A DNA stretch of 64,000 nucleotides from Taenia hydatigena (taxonomy: Eukaryota; Platyhelminthes; Cestoda; Cyclophyllidea; Taeniidae), in the NCBI GenBank assembly GCA_036345935.2, contig JADWOT020000001.1, positions 2,945,419-3,009,418 on the forward strand, given 5' to 3'. The translations under genes and the position numbers were made by a program. This document shows, one piece after another, positions 1-10,229 of this stretch. Every line of letters begins with the position of its first letter. Position 1 is the stretch's first letter. The notes beneath the pieces were generated by a model, which was not told the DNA's origin, did not search any database, and worked only from the letters and a program-made list of their open reading frames with translations.

Positions 1-299
1 AACATGCTTCTGTCAAGACGAGGCCATTTCAATCCTCTCACTGTGACGCAAATTGGTGTGTGTGTGTGTGTTGGGATAATCCTGCATTGGGTTTCCTTCA
101 GACTGTAAATGTCTTCTCTGGTCATTGGCAAACAATGTGCTGAGTAGATGTGCTGAATAGATGTGGTTGCGTAAGAAGTGCTGCATCCACCGAGAATACT
201 CCCTCCCGTATTCACCAGAATCCCGCTACAGCAAGTATTTTGCACTTTATGAGTGACAGCACAATCCACACGTCAATGTATCACTTCAGAATTCTCCGC

Positions 300-1250
300 A
301 GTAGCCCCTGCATCTCCCCAAGAACATTCAACTTTCTTAAACCACACCTGCCTGCCCCTCGTGGAATAAAGCCGTCTACTCAGCTACATCTAAGTAGAAA
401 TCACACCTCTGCCTTGTCATCATTGGCAGGGTGTGGTTAGTGGAAAAATGCAATTGGATGGCATGCCTCTCCCATTGTGATGTGCTATTTCTGTGTGGGG
501 CACTGCTCAATGCGAGAAGAAGGCCTTGTAGTTGGTGCGGTGAGAGCGAAGAGCCTTCTCCTTCCTGCGTACTTGACCACAAGTGGATGTTTGTCAAATG
601 GCTTCGCCTAGCCTCACCCTCGTGTTGGGTGACGCAGAGTGGTTCGCCTTGAGTGGAAGGACAATTGCGTCCACCACTAACAACTGGAATTCGTGCAGCG
701 TGTAGGTGGTCCTTTGTTTGACTGCGAAGGACAAAAGCCATTCTGCATCACAAGCCACACGGTCATCATAAAATACCAAACAGGTGTGTTAGGTGTGTTC
801 ACAAAATGCACGTACAAGAAATGCACCTCATAAGCTGTCGTCGCCTCAGACTACAACAGGTGACTGGAGGGAGATATACCGAAACAAACAAAATGGTTGG
901 ATCTCGTGGGCTTCGCAGTGAGGGCTTACAGTTGGTTTCTGGTTAAGGGTTGGGAGTGAATGCATGTACCACCGGTCACCTACGTGGATGTAGTGGTGAG
1001 GCTGAGGTGTGGGAGACATGGGAAGACGATATGAGAATTCTGCATGGCATAGATGAGTGGAAAATAGCAGTGACTGTGACGGAGAGGTGAATGAGAGGCA
1101 TGTGTTAGCCACTCACAGCTGTCACGTCACACGAATTGGATGCGAGGAAGGTCCAAGTGGAGGGAGGATGGATAAAGCATCCAAGCTGTCTCACTTATCA
1201 GCAGAGATGTAATAGAAAATGCACTGAAGGAGCTCATCAACAAAACCGAT
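300..1250 (+). repeat. Decayed copy of galactokinase intron sequence
   Basis: This segment aligns by eye, with many substitutions and indels, to galactokinase intron DNA read on the minus strand. Bases 300-440 match the reverse complement of about 16820-17000 (intron 4). Bases 440-1250 match the reverse complement of about 20040-20720 (intron 1), and match 5280-6110 on the same strand. No reading frame is conserved, so the ORFs here are not coding. The first 300 bases before it show nothing recognisable apart from a short GT run near base 57. Confidence 0.7.
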
Positions 1251-1469
1251 AAGAAAGAAGGGGCATTGGCAAGCGAGTGGCAAAACCATAACTTAATCCA
1301 TGCGCATCGAAGCCTCCATCTACAAGTCCAACCAACCAAACACCGCTCCACTCTCCCACAAACTCCTTCATAATTCATCACACTCACATTCATCAGCCCA
1401 TCCAAATCTTCATTCACGCACCCACCACATTCATCCTGCCTTGCACTAATCTCTACATCCACCCATTCT

Positions 1470-1880
1470 CACCACTCAACCAACATGCCTCCATCCATTC
1501 ATCCATCCACTCGATCTTTCATCAATCCATACACTCCTTCAACCGATTGTCCATTCATTTACTAATTCCTTCGTTCTATCTGCCTTCCATGCACTCATCC
1601 CACTTTCCATTATTTCCTTTCTTTATCCATCCTCCATTCACTCTCTCATTCTTTCAATCATCCATCCAACCATCCATCCGTTCATCCATCGTTCCATTAA
1701 CCAGGCAATACATTTATTCCCTTTATTATTTTCTTTATAAGCCATCCCTTTCCCACCCATCCACTCAATATTCCATCCTTTCTTCCATTCATCCCACCAT
1801 TTTTATCTTCTTCATCAACCCATTATCCTCCACTCATCCACACAATCTTTCCCCGTATTCCTCTAACATCCATTAAATCA
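1470..1880. repeat. (TCCA)n-type degenerate tetranucleotide array
   Basis: Imperfect TCCA/TTCA/CATC tetramer repeat tract on the plus strand. It gives long spurious frames rich in His-Pro-Ser-Ile. Similar arrays recur through the left third of the window and separate the duplicated blocks. It lies directly 5' of the first secreted-protein gene. Confidence 0.85.
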
Positions 1881-1999
1881 AGACAGACTCCACATGCACG
1901 CAACGCAATTGTGTTTCGCGAAACATTTCTCCACTCTTTCACCAAGTCTTGATGTCTTCTGGTGCAATGGGTCAAGGCTGAACCCAACCCAAGCCAGCC

Positions 2000-2006
2000 T
2001 ATATAA
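2000..2006 (+). promoter_or_regulatory. TATA box of secreted-protein gene 1
   Basis: TATATAA lies 45 bases upstream of the ATG at 2051, which leaves room for a very short 5' leader. The same box at the same distance precedes the second copy at 7093, which supports it as the core promoter. Confidence 0.7.
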
Positions 2007-2050
2007 GGTGCAGCAAATGCGAAGGCACCATCATCAACCCAAGACCACAC

Positions 2051-2326
2051 ATGAAGTCGTCGACGTACACCTTCATCGCTCTCTTCATCGTCGTGTTGGT
2101 TGTTGTTTGGGTGAAGGCCAGACCCGATCCCACTCGCACTGCCACTGATCTGAAGAAGGAGGTGGGAGCGAAACCGGCAGAAGATGAAGTCGAGGACGGC
2201 CACAAACTCGACTATGACGAATACGATGATGAAGGTGGCAACACAGGAGAAGACGTGCCGGAAAAAGCAGGCGATAAGAAAGGCGAAAAGGAAACGAAGG
2301 ACGAGAAGGAAGAGGAAGAAGACTGA
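2051..2326 (+). CDS. Small secreted highly charged protein, copy 1
   Basis: An intronless 91-residue protein. Residues 1-23 form a clear signal peptide: Lys2, then a run of Ile, Leu, Phe and Val, ending in a small residue before RPDP. The mature part has no cysteines. It is strongly charged, with an acidic middle (DYDEYDDE) and a Lys/Glu-rich tail ending in EEEED. It is likely exported and intrinsically disordered. I do not recognise a named family. Small secreted antigens encoded in tandem are common in tapeworms, but this does not match the usual antigen B pattern with an intron after the signal peptide. The ATG is chosen because it starts the signal peptide and lies 45 bases after a TATA box. 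A near-identical second gene is at 7093-7332. Confidence 0.78.
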   Translation: MKSSTYTFIALFIVVLVVVWVKARPDPTRTATDLKKEVGAKPAEDEVEDGHKLDYDEYDDEGGNTGEDVPEKAGDKKGEKETKDEKEEEED

Positions 2327-2416
2327 AGTAAGATGTTCGCGTAGGGTTAGCAGAAGGCAAAGATACCGTCGTCTGGTGACGCAGTGGTTTTGAGTTGTCG
2401 CGATGATTTGTTTGCA

Positions 2417-2422
2417 AATAAA
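2417..2422 (+). terminator. Polyadenylation signal of secreted-protein gene 1
   Basis: AATAAA about 90 bases after the stop codon at 2324-2326. The same hexamer is kept in the second gene copy at 7422. Confidence 0.6.
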
Positions 2423-2639
2423 AGGAGCATGTAATGCAATGGTTGGTGTAGCGACATGGATGGAGGGATGGATGTGGTGTGTTGGAGTGTGACATTGGTG
2501 ATGGGGGAGGAGTGGGTGATGGAGAGCAGCTTGGATGTAGGCCAAGGTGGGAGGTGATGGAGGATGGTGTGCTTATTGGGATAACTGAAGTCAGGTCGCA
2601 TCCATCTTGGCAGCATTCATCCATTTTCATTCACACACA

Positions 2640-2830
2640 CAAACACACACCTACAATGCTCTTTTTGTATTGCCTTCTCTTCACCTTGCTCAACCAATGA
2701 ACAGACATACATTCGCACATCTCGCTTAGTAATCATAGTTTGGAAGGAATCCACGACCGACCACACTGCCGCAAAACAAGGCGTTTGGCACCTAGATACA
2801 TCATCGATGCAGGATCGGATGGATGAATGT
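2640..2830 (-). repeat. Inverted copy of the 11915-12080 block
   Basis: The reverse complement of this segment matches 11915-12080 almost base for base over about 140 bases, including the stretch with a GCGGCAGTGTGGTCGGTCG core. That block is itself a copy of the junction between the SET remnant and the 3' end of galactokinase (about 15455-15650). It is therefore an inverted duplicate of a tail-to-tail gene boundary. It has no coding potential of its own. Confidence 0.8.
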
Positions 2831-2984
2831 AGAGTAGATGGAAGGAGGGATATTTAAATGGTTTCATGAATGGATAGGTGGTTGGATTAGTAAATGAATG
2901 AAAAGGAGGATGAATGAGGGGATAAGTGGATGAAAATGTATTATTATGAGTCCTTATTTATGCGTAGAACAAAGCCCTTGTTTA

Positions 2985-3140
2985 AGTCCGTATGCTTGTC
3001 CATCAAATTCAGGCGACCAAGGGCGAAAACGCCAATCGAGGCAACAGAGCCGAGCACTTGGATGAATTTGTCGTCTGCAATTCCCATAAGATCCGGAAGT
3101 GCAGCCACTTGAAATTGCGGCCTTCTTCCATTTGAAAGGG
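2985..3140 (-). pseudogene. Galactokinase exon 1 fragment (minus orientation)
   Basis: Aligns collinearly to galactokinase exon 1 (21019-21186, minus) from the GRVNL region back to the N-terminus, with many substitutions. The GEHTDY signature is lost and the frame is not maintained. It has no partner exons in this orientation close by, apart from the inverted 3' junction at 2640-2830, and is a dead duplicate. Confidence 0.65.
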
Positions 3141-3239
3141 AGGGAGGGAGGGTTGGTAGCTGATATGCCTCACGGATGACGGACTAAATAGATGAACACA
3201 AAAGGGAGGGAAGAATGCAAATTTTGATGTAAAGTTTGC

Positions 3240-4165
3240 ACTTCTTCTAAGCTGCACCACCTTCACTCATTGCCGATGTAGAAAGTAGACGAAGGCAGCA
3301 GAGAAGAACACATTTCACTGGCTTAGACAGGGTCTTACCATGCTATAACCACCCACCCCAATGCCATGCTGTGCAGAAGAACTTGTAGCGCTTGCAGATG
3401 GAGAAGAGCGCGCGCTCTCTGCACCACTACCCTCATCACGTCAGCAACACCCCAAAGGCCGCGTTAGGCGACTGAGCTCTTCCAACCTCTCTTTCTTTAC
3501 TCTACTTGTGGCTTTCACCTCAGTGCAAGTAAGCAAGTGTACCTATGGGAGACGCTTTGGTTACCATTGACTTCATAGACCTCAGTCGTCGGCCGCCACT
3601 TGATGGCCAGACAGTTGACAGGTTTCAATTGTTTCTCCGTAATCTCCTACACACTGCGCCTGCTCACCATGCACTCGAATGCTTTTCTCCAATGCACGGT
3701 CCTTCTTCCATATAACAGAGGTTATTTTGCTAGACACTAATTTTTGAGGCTGGCAGAATGATGAAATAAATTGAGCACAATAGAGTATTTCTCTAAGGAT
3801 AAAGTGGTTGACAGACAGAGGGTCATCAGGGAGACGGCAAGAGGTCGTGCAGTAGGCGGTTCTTCAAAGCATTTGCAGCTCAAGTAGATGAGTGGATGGG
3901 AGAGCCGCATGCTCTGCTGCATACATTAAGGTCAAAGGGTGAGGAGAGTTAGTAGTCATCAGAGTTGAAGTGTGTGTCGGCGACGAAGAAGAGGCGCTGC
4001 CAAGTGGGTGGCGTAGAGGATTTGGAGTGGAAGATTTGTGTGTGAAAGCGGAGTAGGCTTTACAGTGCTGCAGTAGTAGTCAGAAGGTGTACGGACTGAA
4101 GTGAGGAAGTGCATGCTTCAGTCCTAAATGCTGTACTCTTCACTTCAATCACCTTAACACAATAG
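3240..4165. repeat. Duplicated non-coding block, partner of 10230-11340
   Basis: Two sub-blocks match the same strand further right. Bases 3290-3560 match 10500-10745, and 3740-4165 match 10905-11340, including the shared stretch GTCGTGCAGTAGGCGGTTC. Order and spacing are the same in both, so this is one duplicated unit. No convincing coding frame is shared between the copies. Confidence 0.75.
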
Positions 4166-4239
4166 GGAATGCCCCCTGTCGCCTTCATTGTGCATTCAAA
4201 TAGTTCCCCATTCAATACTACTCACAAGTTTATCCCTCT

Positions 4240-4880
4240 TATCTTTTCTTCCATCTATCCACCCATCTACCATTCAACCATCCATGGATCCACTTCTGCA
4301 GCCCTCATGCGCTCATCCATTTATCCATCCAAATGCTCACTAATCCTTCCAGCATCCATCCAAACATCAATTCACACCTATTGAGTCGTCAATCTACACG
4401 TCCACACTCCATAGCTCAATCCGTGCGCACAAATGTGCCTATTCATTCTTCCGTTCATCCATTCACACAGCCAGTCATAAAATTCATGCATTTAACTAAC
4501 CACTCATGCATCCATCCTTTGCTGCCCAGACCGATTGACCTATTAATCCATCTATCCATCCATCCATCCACCCATCCATCCATCCACCCATCCATCCAGC
4601 TTGTCATTTCTTCAAGCATTCATCAATGCATTCATGCGTCCCTTCACAGATCCATTTATCCATCTCTCCACCTCCCACCCTTCCATCAATCCAGTCATGC
4701 ATCCTTCCTTACATTCATACACCCACCCTCCATTCATCCACACATTTCTTCGTTCATCACTTCAACCACGAATCCATTCATAAATCCATCCAACTCTCCA
4801 TCCATCCAATGCTTCAATCGGTATTCATCCATCCAATCCTTCACCGTAATACGTCCACCTACCGATCCTTCCTTTTAAAT
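4240..4880. repeat. (TCCA)n-type degenerate tetranucleotide array
   Basis: Long imperfect TCCA array with one purer stretch around 4545-4600. The ORFs over it encode repeated His-Pro-Ser-Ile-His and come from the repeat. It ends directly at the galactokinase exon 1 copy that starts near 4885. Confidence 0.88.
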
Positions 4881-4884
4881 GCGA

Positions 4885-5110
4885 GAAAACCGAACAATCA
4901 AGTACCTGCACTTTTGAAGCTTCTAGAAGTAGCAGGCGACAAATCTATCCAACTGTTCCTCTGCATTACCTCAGCTGCCTTTGTGGGCCCTAGTCGAGTG
5001 AATCTGATGGGCGAGCATACGCATTACAACGAGGGCTGTGCTCTACCCATGGCGAGGACACATGAGGATAGATCTACCAAAGTATATACTTGCACGCTGG
5101 TTTCTCCAAG
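4885..5110 (+). pseudogene. Galactokinase exon 1 pseudo-copy (plus orientation)
   Basis: Translation still shows a degraded galactokinase N-terminus: a leucine-rich start, then [20 protein letters not shown], aligning with residues 34-55 of the intact enzyme. The conserved Gly-Arg has become Ser-Arg and the GEHTDY signature has His in place of Asp. The following intron 1 sequence continues at 5150-6110, collinear with the intact locus. This is the 5' end of a scattered plus-strand pseudogene whose exon 5 copy is at 9881-10060. Confidence 0.85.
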
Positions 5111-5149
5111 CCAATGGCACGAGCAGAAGCAGATTGAGCCTGTTTAAAG

Positions 5150-6110
5150 AGCGTGAAATTGTCTCTGAAAGCAAACATCCTAACCGCAAGCACCACCTTT
5201 CCTAATTCCAAATCGTCCCAAAATCATGTTCCATTTTGCGAAGTGGAGGCAGTAACCACTACAATAAGCATGAGGGAAATATAGAGGCTTCGATTGAGCC
5301 GCACTGCTTTCCCATTCTGATGTGGCATTTCTCTGTAGGGCCGTCCTAATACAAGAAAAGGCCTTGCGATGTCTTGAGAACGAAGAGCCCTTTGCCTTCC
5401 TGCCTAGTTGAATGCAGGTAGGTGTTTGTGAAAGGGCTTTTTATCCTCACATTCGAGTTAAGTGACACAGAGTGCCTCACCTGGAGTAGATGGGCAATTC
5501 TGCCCACCTTGCGCAACTCGATTCCGTGCAGATTTCAGGTGGTGCTTTGTTTGACTGCGAAGGACGCGAACCCACTGTGCATCACAAGTCACACGATTAT
5601 CATGCAGTGCATAACGGGCGTGTTCACATAGTGTGCGTACGAGAAATGCACTTGAGAAGCTGTCGCCGCCTCAGGCTACAAGAAGTGACTGGAGTGAGAT
5701 ATGCCACCAAGCACAGAATTGTTGGATCACCAGGTATTCGCAGTGGGAGCGATAGAGTTGGGTTCTAGTTGGGGGCTGGCATTGAATGCACTGACCACTG
5801 CGCACCTACATGGATGCAAACGTGGGACTCACGGCTGGGAGATGCTATGAAGCCTTGACTACACTTCTGCTTGATCTCAAAGATCCCGTTGAACAAATGT
5901 CGGGACTGAGAGATTGGCAGTAGACTTATCTTAGACAGTTAAAAAGATCGAATGAGACGGATTTGATGTATGGAATGTCATTAAAGGCTGACGAGGGATA
6001 AAGCATTCACCACAGCTCACATCCCTACACGAAGGCCATGAAAACGCACTGAATGATTGCATTAACAAAATTCATCAGTCGGTCGCAGACCAGTAAGAGC
6101 CATTGCCAAG
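5150..6110 (+). repeat. Copy of galactokinase intron 1
   Basis: Matches the reverse complement of about 20020-20880 in the same order, following the exon 1 copy. It also matches 440-1250. The ORFs here are shadows of this non-coding repeat. Confidence 0.75.
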
Positions 6111-6349
6111 TGGTTGACATTGAAGCTATGAAGTGGAGTAGCATTTTGAAATGAGAAATCCAAAAGGCGAATCCGATTTGGGATGATTGTAAGCTAAGGT
6201 GGAGGAGTACATCGTTCAGCCCTGAGTCCTACATCCATCAGTCCCATCATTTTACCCCTATTCATATGCCGCTTCCATCGAGCTATCAAGTGATTTACCT
6301 GGTCTCAAAAACACACAACTTCATCTCTTTATCTGTCCACTTATGCAGA

Positions 6350-6860
6350 CTGCTGACATCCATTCACACATCCACCCACCCAGAAACCATAAATTAATCC
6401 ATGTCCATTCACATATTTATCCCACTCATCCTTCCATTCACCTATCCATGCATCATCCACCCATTCCGAACACTCATTCAAACATTTCATCCACCCACCC
6501 ATCCATCCACTCATCCATCCCTCCATCTATACACTCCTTCATCCATCATTCCAACCATCCACCAATGCATCCACCCTTACTCTCATTCCTACGCTCATCC
6601 CTCCTTCCACCCACTCCTCTCTTCATCCATCTCCACTCATCCTCCCATCCCCATTCCTTTACTCATGCATCCAACCATCCATCTATTCATCCATCCTTCC
6701 ATTCACCAAACACTTCCTCTATTCTTCCTATCATTCAACCTTTCATCCATCCTTCTCTCTATTCCTTCGCTTACTTTTCCATCCATCCTTGCAATCATCC
6801 CTCCATTCATATCTTTCCCATCCATCTCTAATCCTCCATTCATCCACTCAATCTTTTCTT
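6350..6860. repeat. (TCCA)n-type degenerate tetranucleotide array
   Basis: Imperfect TCCA/TTCA array directly upstream of the second secreted-protein gene. It occupies the same position relative to its gene as the 1470-1880 array does to the first. The overlapping His-Pro-Ser-rich frames are artefacts. Confidence 0.87.
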
Positions 6861-7041
6861 TCTATTCCCTCTAGAGCGTACTCATCTGTTCATTGACAAA
6901 CTACATTCATAGTAGTGGGCACGCATTTAAATTAACTACGGGTTAGATTTTTCGTTTATTTCACCAACTGGTGATATCTTCTGGTGCAATGGGTCAAGGC
7001 TGAACCCAACCCTACCCAACCCAACCCAAGCCAAGCCAGCC

Positions 7042-7048
7042 TATATAA
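7042..7048 (+). promoter_or_regulatory. TATA box of secreted-protein gene 2
   Basis: TATATAA at 45 bases before the ATG at 7093, in a context identical to that of gene copy 1. Confidence 0.7.
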
Positions 7049-7092
7049 GGTGCAGCAAATGCGAAGGCACCATCATCAACCCAAGACCACAC

Positions 7093-7332
7093 ATGAAGTC
7101 GTCGACGTACACCTTCATCGCTCTCTTCATCGTCGTGTTGATTGTTGTTTGGGTGAAGGCCAGACCCGATCCCACTCGCACTGCCACTGATCTGAAGAAG
7201 GAGGTGGGAGCGAATGCGGCAGAAGATGAAGTCGAGGACGGCCACAAACTCGACTATGACGAATATGATGATGAAGATGGCAACACAGGAGAAGACGTGC
7301 CGAAAAAGCAGGCGATAAGAAAGGAAGACTGA
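7093..7332 (+). CDS. Small secreted highly charged protein, copy 2 (altered tail)
   Basis: A 79-residue paralogue of the gene at 2051-2326. The signal peptide differs at one residue (Ile for Val) and the acidic middle is nearly identical. After GEDVP the copies diverge: one base is missing, and then 35 bases of the Lys/Glu tail are missing. The net loss of 36 bases restores the original stop frame. The protein therefore ends in a short novel basic stretch (KKQAIRKED) in place of the long Glu/Lys tail. The TATA box and AATAAA are kept, so it is probably expressed. The function is unknown; the signal peptide predicts secretion. Confidence 0.74.
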   Translation: MKSSTYTFIALFIVVLIVVWVKARPDPTRTATDLKKEVGANAAEDEVEDGHKLDYDEYDDEDGNTGEDVPKKQAIRKED

Positions 7333-7421
7333 AGTAAGATGTTCGCGAAGGGTTAGCAGGAGGCAAAGATACCATCGTCTGTTGACGTAGTCATTTGAGT
7401 TGTCGTAATGATTTGTTTGCA

Positions 7422-7427
7422 AATAAA
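7422..7427 (+). terminator. Polyadenylation signal of secreted-protein gene 2
   Basis: AATAAA about 90 bases after the stop, aligned with the signal at 2417 in copy 1. Confidence 0.6.
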
Positions 7428-7679
7428 GGGAGGGTGTAATGCAATGGTTGGCGTAGCGACATGGATGGAGGGATGGATGTGGTGTGTTGGAGTGTGACAT
7501 TGGTGATGAGGGAGGAGTGGGTGATGGGGAGCAGGTTGGATGTGGACCAAGGTGGGAGGTGAGGGAGGATGATATGCTCATTGCGATTACTGAAGTCAGG
7601 TCGCATCCATCTTCATTCACACACACGCACACACACAAGCACACAACTTCATTGCATGGAATGGAGCCGCATCATTAAC

Positions 7680-8580
7680 TCCACCCACTTATCCATGTAG
7701 ACACTTATCCTGTACGCAACTACTATCGCTCCATGCAAGTGTTCGTTCATTTAGGCATCCATCCATTAATCCGCCCATCAGGTCTCTTCTCTATTTATAC
7801 CCCTTCCTCCGTGCATCCACTCCCACATGCTCCTCTACATCCACCATCCCACCACCCTTAATGCAACCCTTCATTCATCCCACCTATCTGCTGCAACTCA
7901 GCCTTTCTTTCCTCACCTTCTCCTTCACACATTCCTCCTTCACCCTTTCAACGCTTGCATTCTCCGTGATTACGAAGGTCCTGTATACAGTTGTCCTCCT
8001 GATCTCGGAAATATTTGCAGCCTAAATGGTTGTCGTTTGCAAGCATTTTTGCAACTCCAGACTAATGATCCACTTTACTGACCACAAAACACTGCATCCA
8101 GTACAGCAGTCATCCCTCACATTCCGCCTCAGCACTCCTTTCCTTCAGCATTGCCAAACCGTATTGTGGAAGCTCCTAACCTATCCAGATTAGCGACGGT
8201 GAACAAATGAAGATTAGAGTGATTGACGATAGTTCCAGTTTATGGAGGCCTCGTGACACCGGCACCAACGGGTGAGTTAACGCAACTGACCAATGAGAAC
8301 ATCGCGGAATCACAACAATCGCGACAGTGGCACAGATGGAGTTGACACTTCTCGTCAAGTGCTTCTCTGCTTTGGTAGGTTTCCTCCTCATACTCACCAC
8401 ACTCCGTGCACCCTCTTTGACTCATGTGCTTGCTATTTGACGCATGAGAATAACATGGACACCTGTTCTGTGGAAGGAGACTACAACTTGTGGTCGGGTT
8501 CAGTAGCCTTATGCAGCTTTTAGTGTGCACCAAATTTTGCTGACTATTTGTAACTCGGTTCGGCTATTCGATTTGCTGGA
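7680..8580. other. No gene seen; weak TCCA tract
   Basis: Bases 7730-7960 hold a weak TCCA-like tract. The rest shows no coding frame with recognisable similarity and no clear structural feature. Confidence 0.5.
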
Positions 8581-8585
8581 TGTGG

Positions 8586-8603
8586 TGTGTGTGTGTGTGT
8601 GTG

Positions 8604-8643
<40 letters not shown>
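8586..8643. repeat. (GT)n microsatellite
   Basis: Almost perfect GT dinucleotide run of about 58 bases with one GC interruption. Confidence 0.95.
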
Positions 8644-8647
<4 letters not shown>

Positions 8648-8909
8648 TATCTTGACAAGCACGTTATGGAAATACGTCCATCCATCCTCTATGCAGTCAT
8701 GCTTCCATGCATTCCGTTCTCATTATTCCATTCCTACTTATATGCTGCATGTCTTCCTTGGTGAAGTACGTGGAGGAGGCTAAGACCTAAGTAATGGTCT
8801 GATGGGCCACTTGCGATGGTAAGTTCCTTTTCTCCTTCTCCGTCGATTTGCGTTGATGGGGCGTTTCCTTACACTGTCGATGGTGCAGTGATTGGATGTG
8901 TTTGCATTT

Positions 8910-9075
8910 CCGCATCTTCAATATCGCCTTCAATGTTGAAGTCGTGGTAGCTTGCTTCTGGCTGTGTGTGTTTGTGTTTGCTGGAAGTGGTTCACCATCT
9001 GCTGAACAAGGTTCGGCTAGTAGTGATAGCGGATGACGAAATCATTGGAATAGGGCACAAGCGGTGTTAATGTGT
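8910..9075 (-). repeat. Copy of the coding-like segment in galactokinase intron 3
   Basis: The reverse complement matches 17466-17612 (plus), including 26 consecutive identical bases around the codons for DFNIEGDI. Relative to galactokinase, it lies in the orientation expected for the plus-strand pseudogene, between the exon 1 copy at 4885 and the exon 5 copy at 9881. In-frame stops interrupt it. Confidence 0.75.
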
Positions 9076-9092
9076 TCCAGCTGTAATTTATT

Positions 9093-9165
9093 CTCCTCCT
9101 CCTCCTCCTCCTCCTCCTCCTCCTCCTCTGCTCCCTCGTCCTCCTCCCTCTCCTCCTCCTCTTCC
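9093..9165. repeat. (TCC)n trinucleotide tract
   Basis: Pyrimidine-only TCC repeat with a few interruptions. A homopurine/homopyrimidine mirror tract of this kind can form triplex (H-DNA). Confidence 0.9.
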
Positions 9166-9739
9166 TAAGCAGCCTTCAAGATTTTAACAGCTGATATTCG
9201 AAGGTGGCCGCGACTGTGTCGCTTCGAGTCAAAAACTTCACCTCCTCTAGAGCGGAAGAGTTAATCACCACTCATGTTCACAACACCGTGGGCTGAATTG
9301 TTTCCACCTCTTTCCTTCCAGGTCACGTCTTCCTTCTCCACGGGAAAAGAAAAGGAGCTTAGTTTAGCAAAAAAAACAAGCTATCTTCTACCATGACACT
9401 TGATGTGTCAGCATTTGATTTGACCAAAAGCACCCTCATTTGTTAAGGCACCGACCACGATTGGGACGAGTCGCCATGCGGTCCGATGCAACAAATGGCG
9501 TGTCTCGAGAGCCCACGTGCTTGTTCACTGTGGAAGAATGCCCTTCACTTAGCTACATTTAAGCAGAAAGCACAACATCTTTGCCGTGTCGTAATGGCAA
9601 GATGCGAGTGGTAGAGGAATGCTTTAGGACGTGATTTTAAGGCGACTTTAGTTAGCCATAATCTTTGCGTGTGTGTTTGAATAGGTAGTGAACGGAAGTG
9701 GTAGCCGCGTCTCAAGTGGTCGAAGTTGTGTGACGAATG

Positions 9740-10060
9740 TTAGCCAATGCGCTCATTACAGGAGGATGCAGACACTCAGTCACCATGCGACATCCACTGC
9801 AAATACAGTGAGAAAAGACATATGGGTAAGGCGGGAGAGAGGAAATGCCTTGAAACACCAATGAGATTGCCTCCGATTACCCACAGATCTAACAACTGCG
9901 ACCTTGTGAAGATGAACTCCGAGGGCAAGGCAAAGGTTTAGATCGTCGCCAGTGACATCTGCCAATGCACAGCCACCGAGCGATAGCGCGCCCGTCTATC
10001 CGAGCGTGAGTAACTGGCGAAGAACCTCGAAGGTGTTGAGTCTTCGTGACATGCAAGCAG
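9740..10060 (+). pseudogene. Galactokinase intron 4 / exon 5 pseudo-copy
   Basis: Bases 9740-9880 match the reverse complement of intron 4 (16441-16580), up to a conserved CAG acceptor. Bases 9881-10060 match exon 5: the translation begins SNNCDLVKMN and EGKAKV, as in the intact enzyme, and then reaches an in-frame stop. The rest is broken by indels. It continues the plus-strand pseudogene that starts at 4885. Confidence 0.85.
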
Positions 10061-10229
10061 AATTTTCACATATGGAGGAGCTTCGTGTGCACAAGTTCTG
10101 AAACCGCCTTGAAAGTCCACTTATCACCTTACCTGACCATTGTGGAGATCTGCAAATCTGCAAGTGCTACCTCCACTGGGCGACGTCGTCACGACTTAGC
10201 GGAAACCCACATATCATTACCCTAAATGA

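Larger units (their letters stand above)
1938..2640 (+). repeat. Direct-repeat unit carrying the first secreted-protein gene
   Basis: About 690 bp matching 6961-7640 at very high identity by eye. It includes the upstream sequence, TATA box, 5' leader, CDS, 3' region with AATAAA, and flanking DNA as far as a short CA-rich tract. The identity extends well outside the coding region, so this is a recent duplication of the whole gene, not only conservation of a protein. Confidence 0.9.

Noticed and set aside
1823..2630. Long minus-strand ORFs (240 and 181 codons) over secreted-protein gene 1
   Set aside because: They are antisense shadows of the coding region and TCCA array. The plus frame has a signal peptide, TATA box and AATAAA.
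4545..4600. CRISPR-like regular repeat
   Set aside because: It is a simple tetranucleotide array without unique spacers, in a eukaryotic context.
4333..5147. Long ORFs with repeated His-Pro-Ser-Ile
   Set aside because: They are open only because the TCCA tetramer contains no stop codons in any frame. The same composition recurs over every array and on neither strand resembles a protein family.
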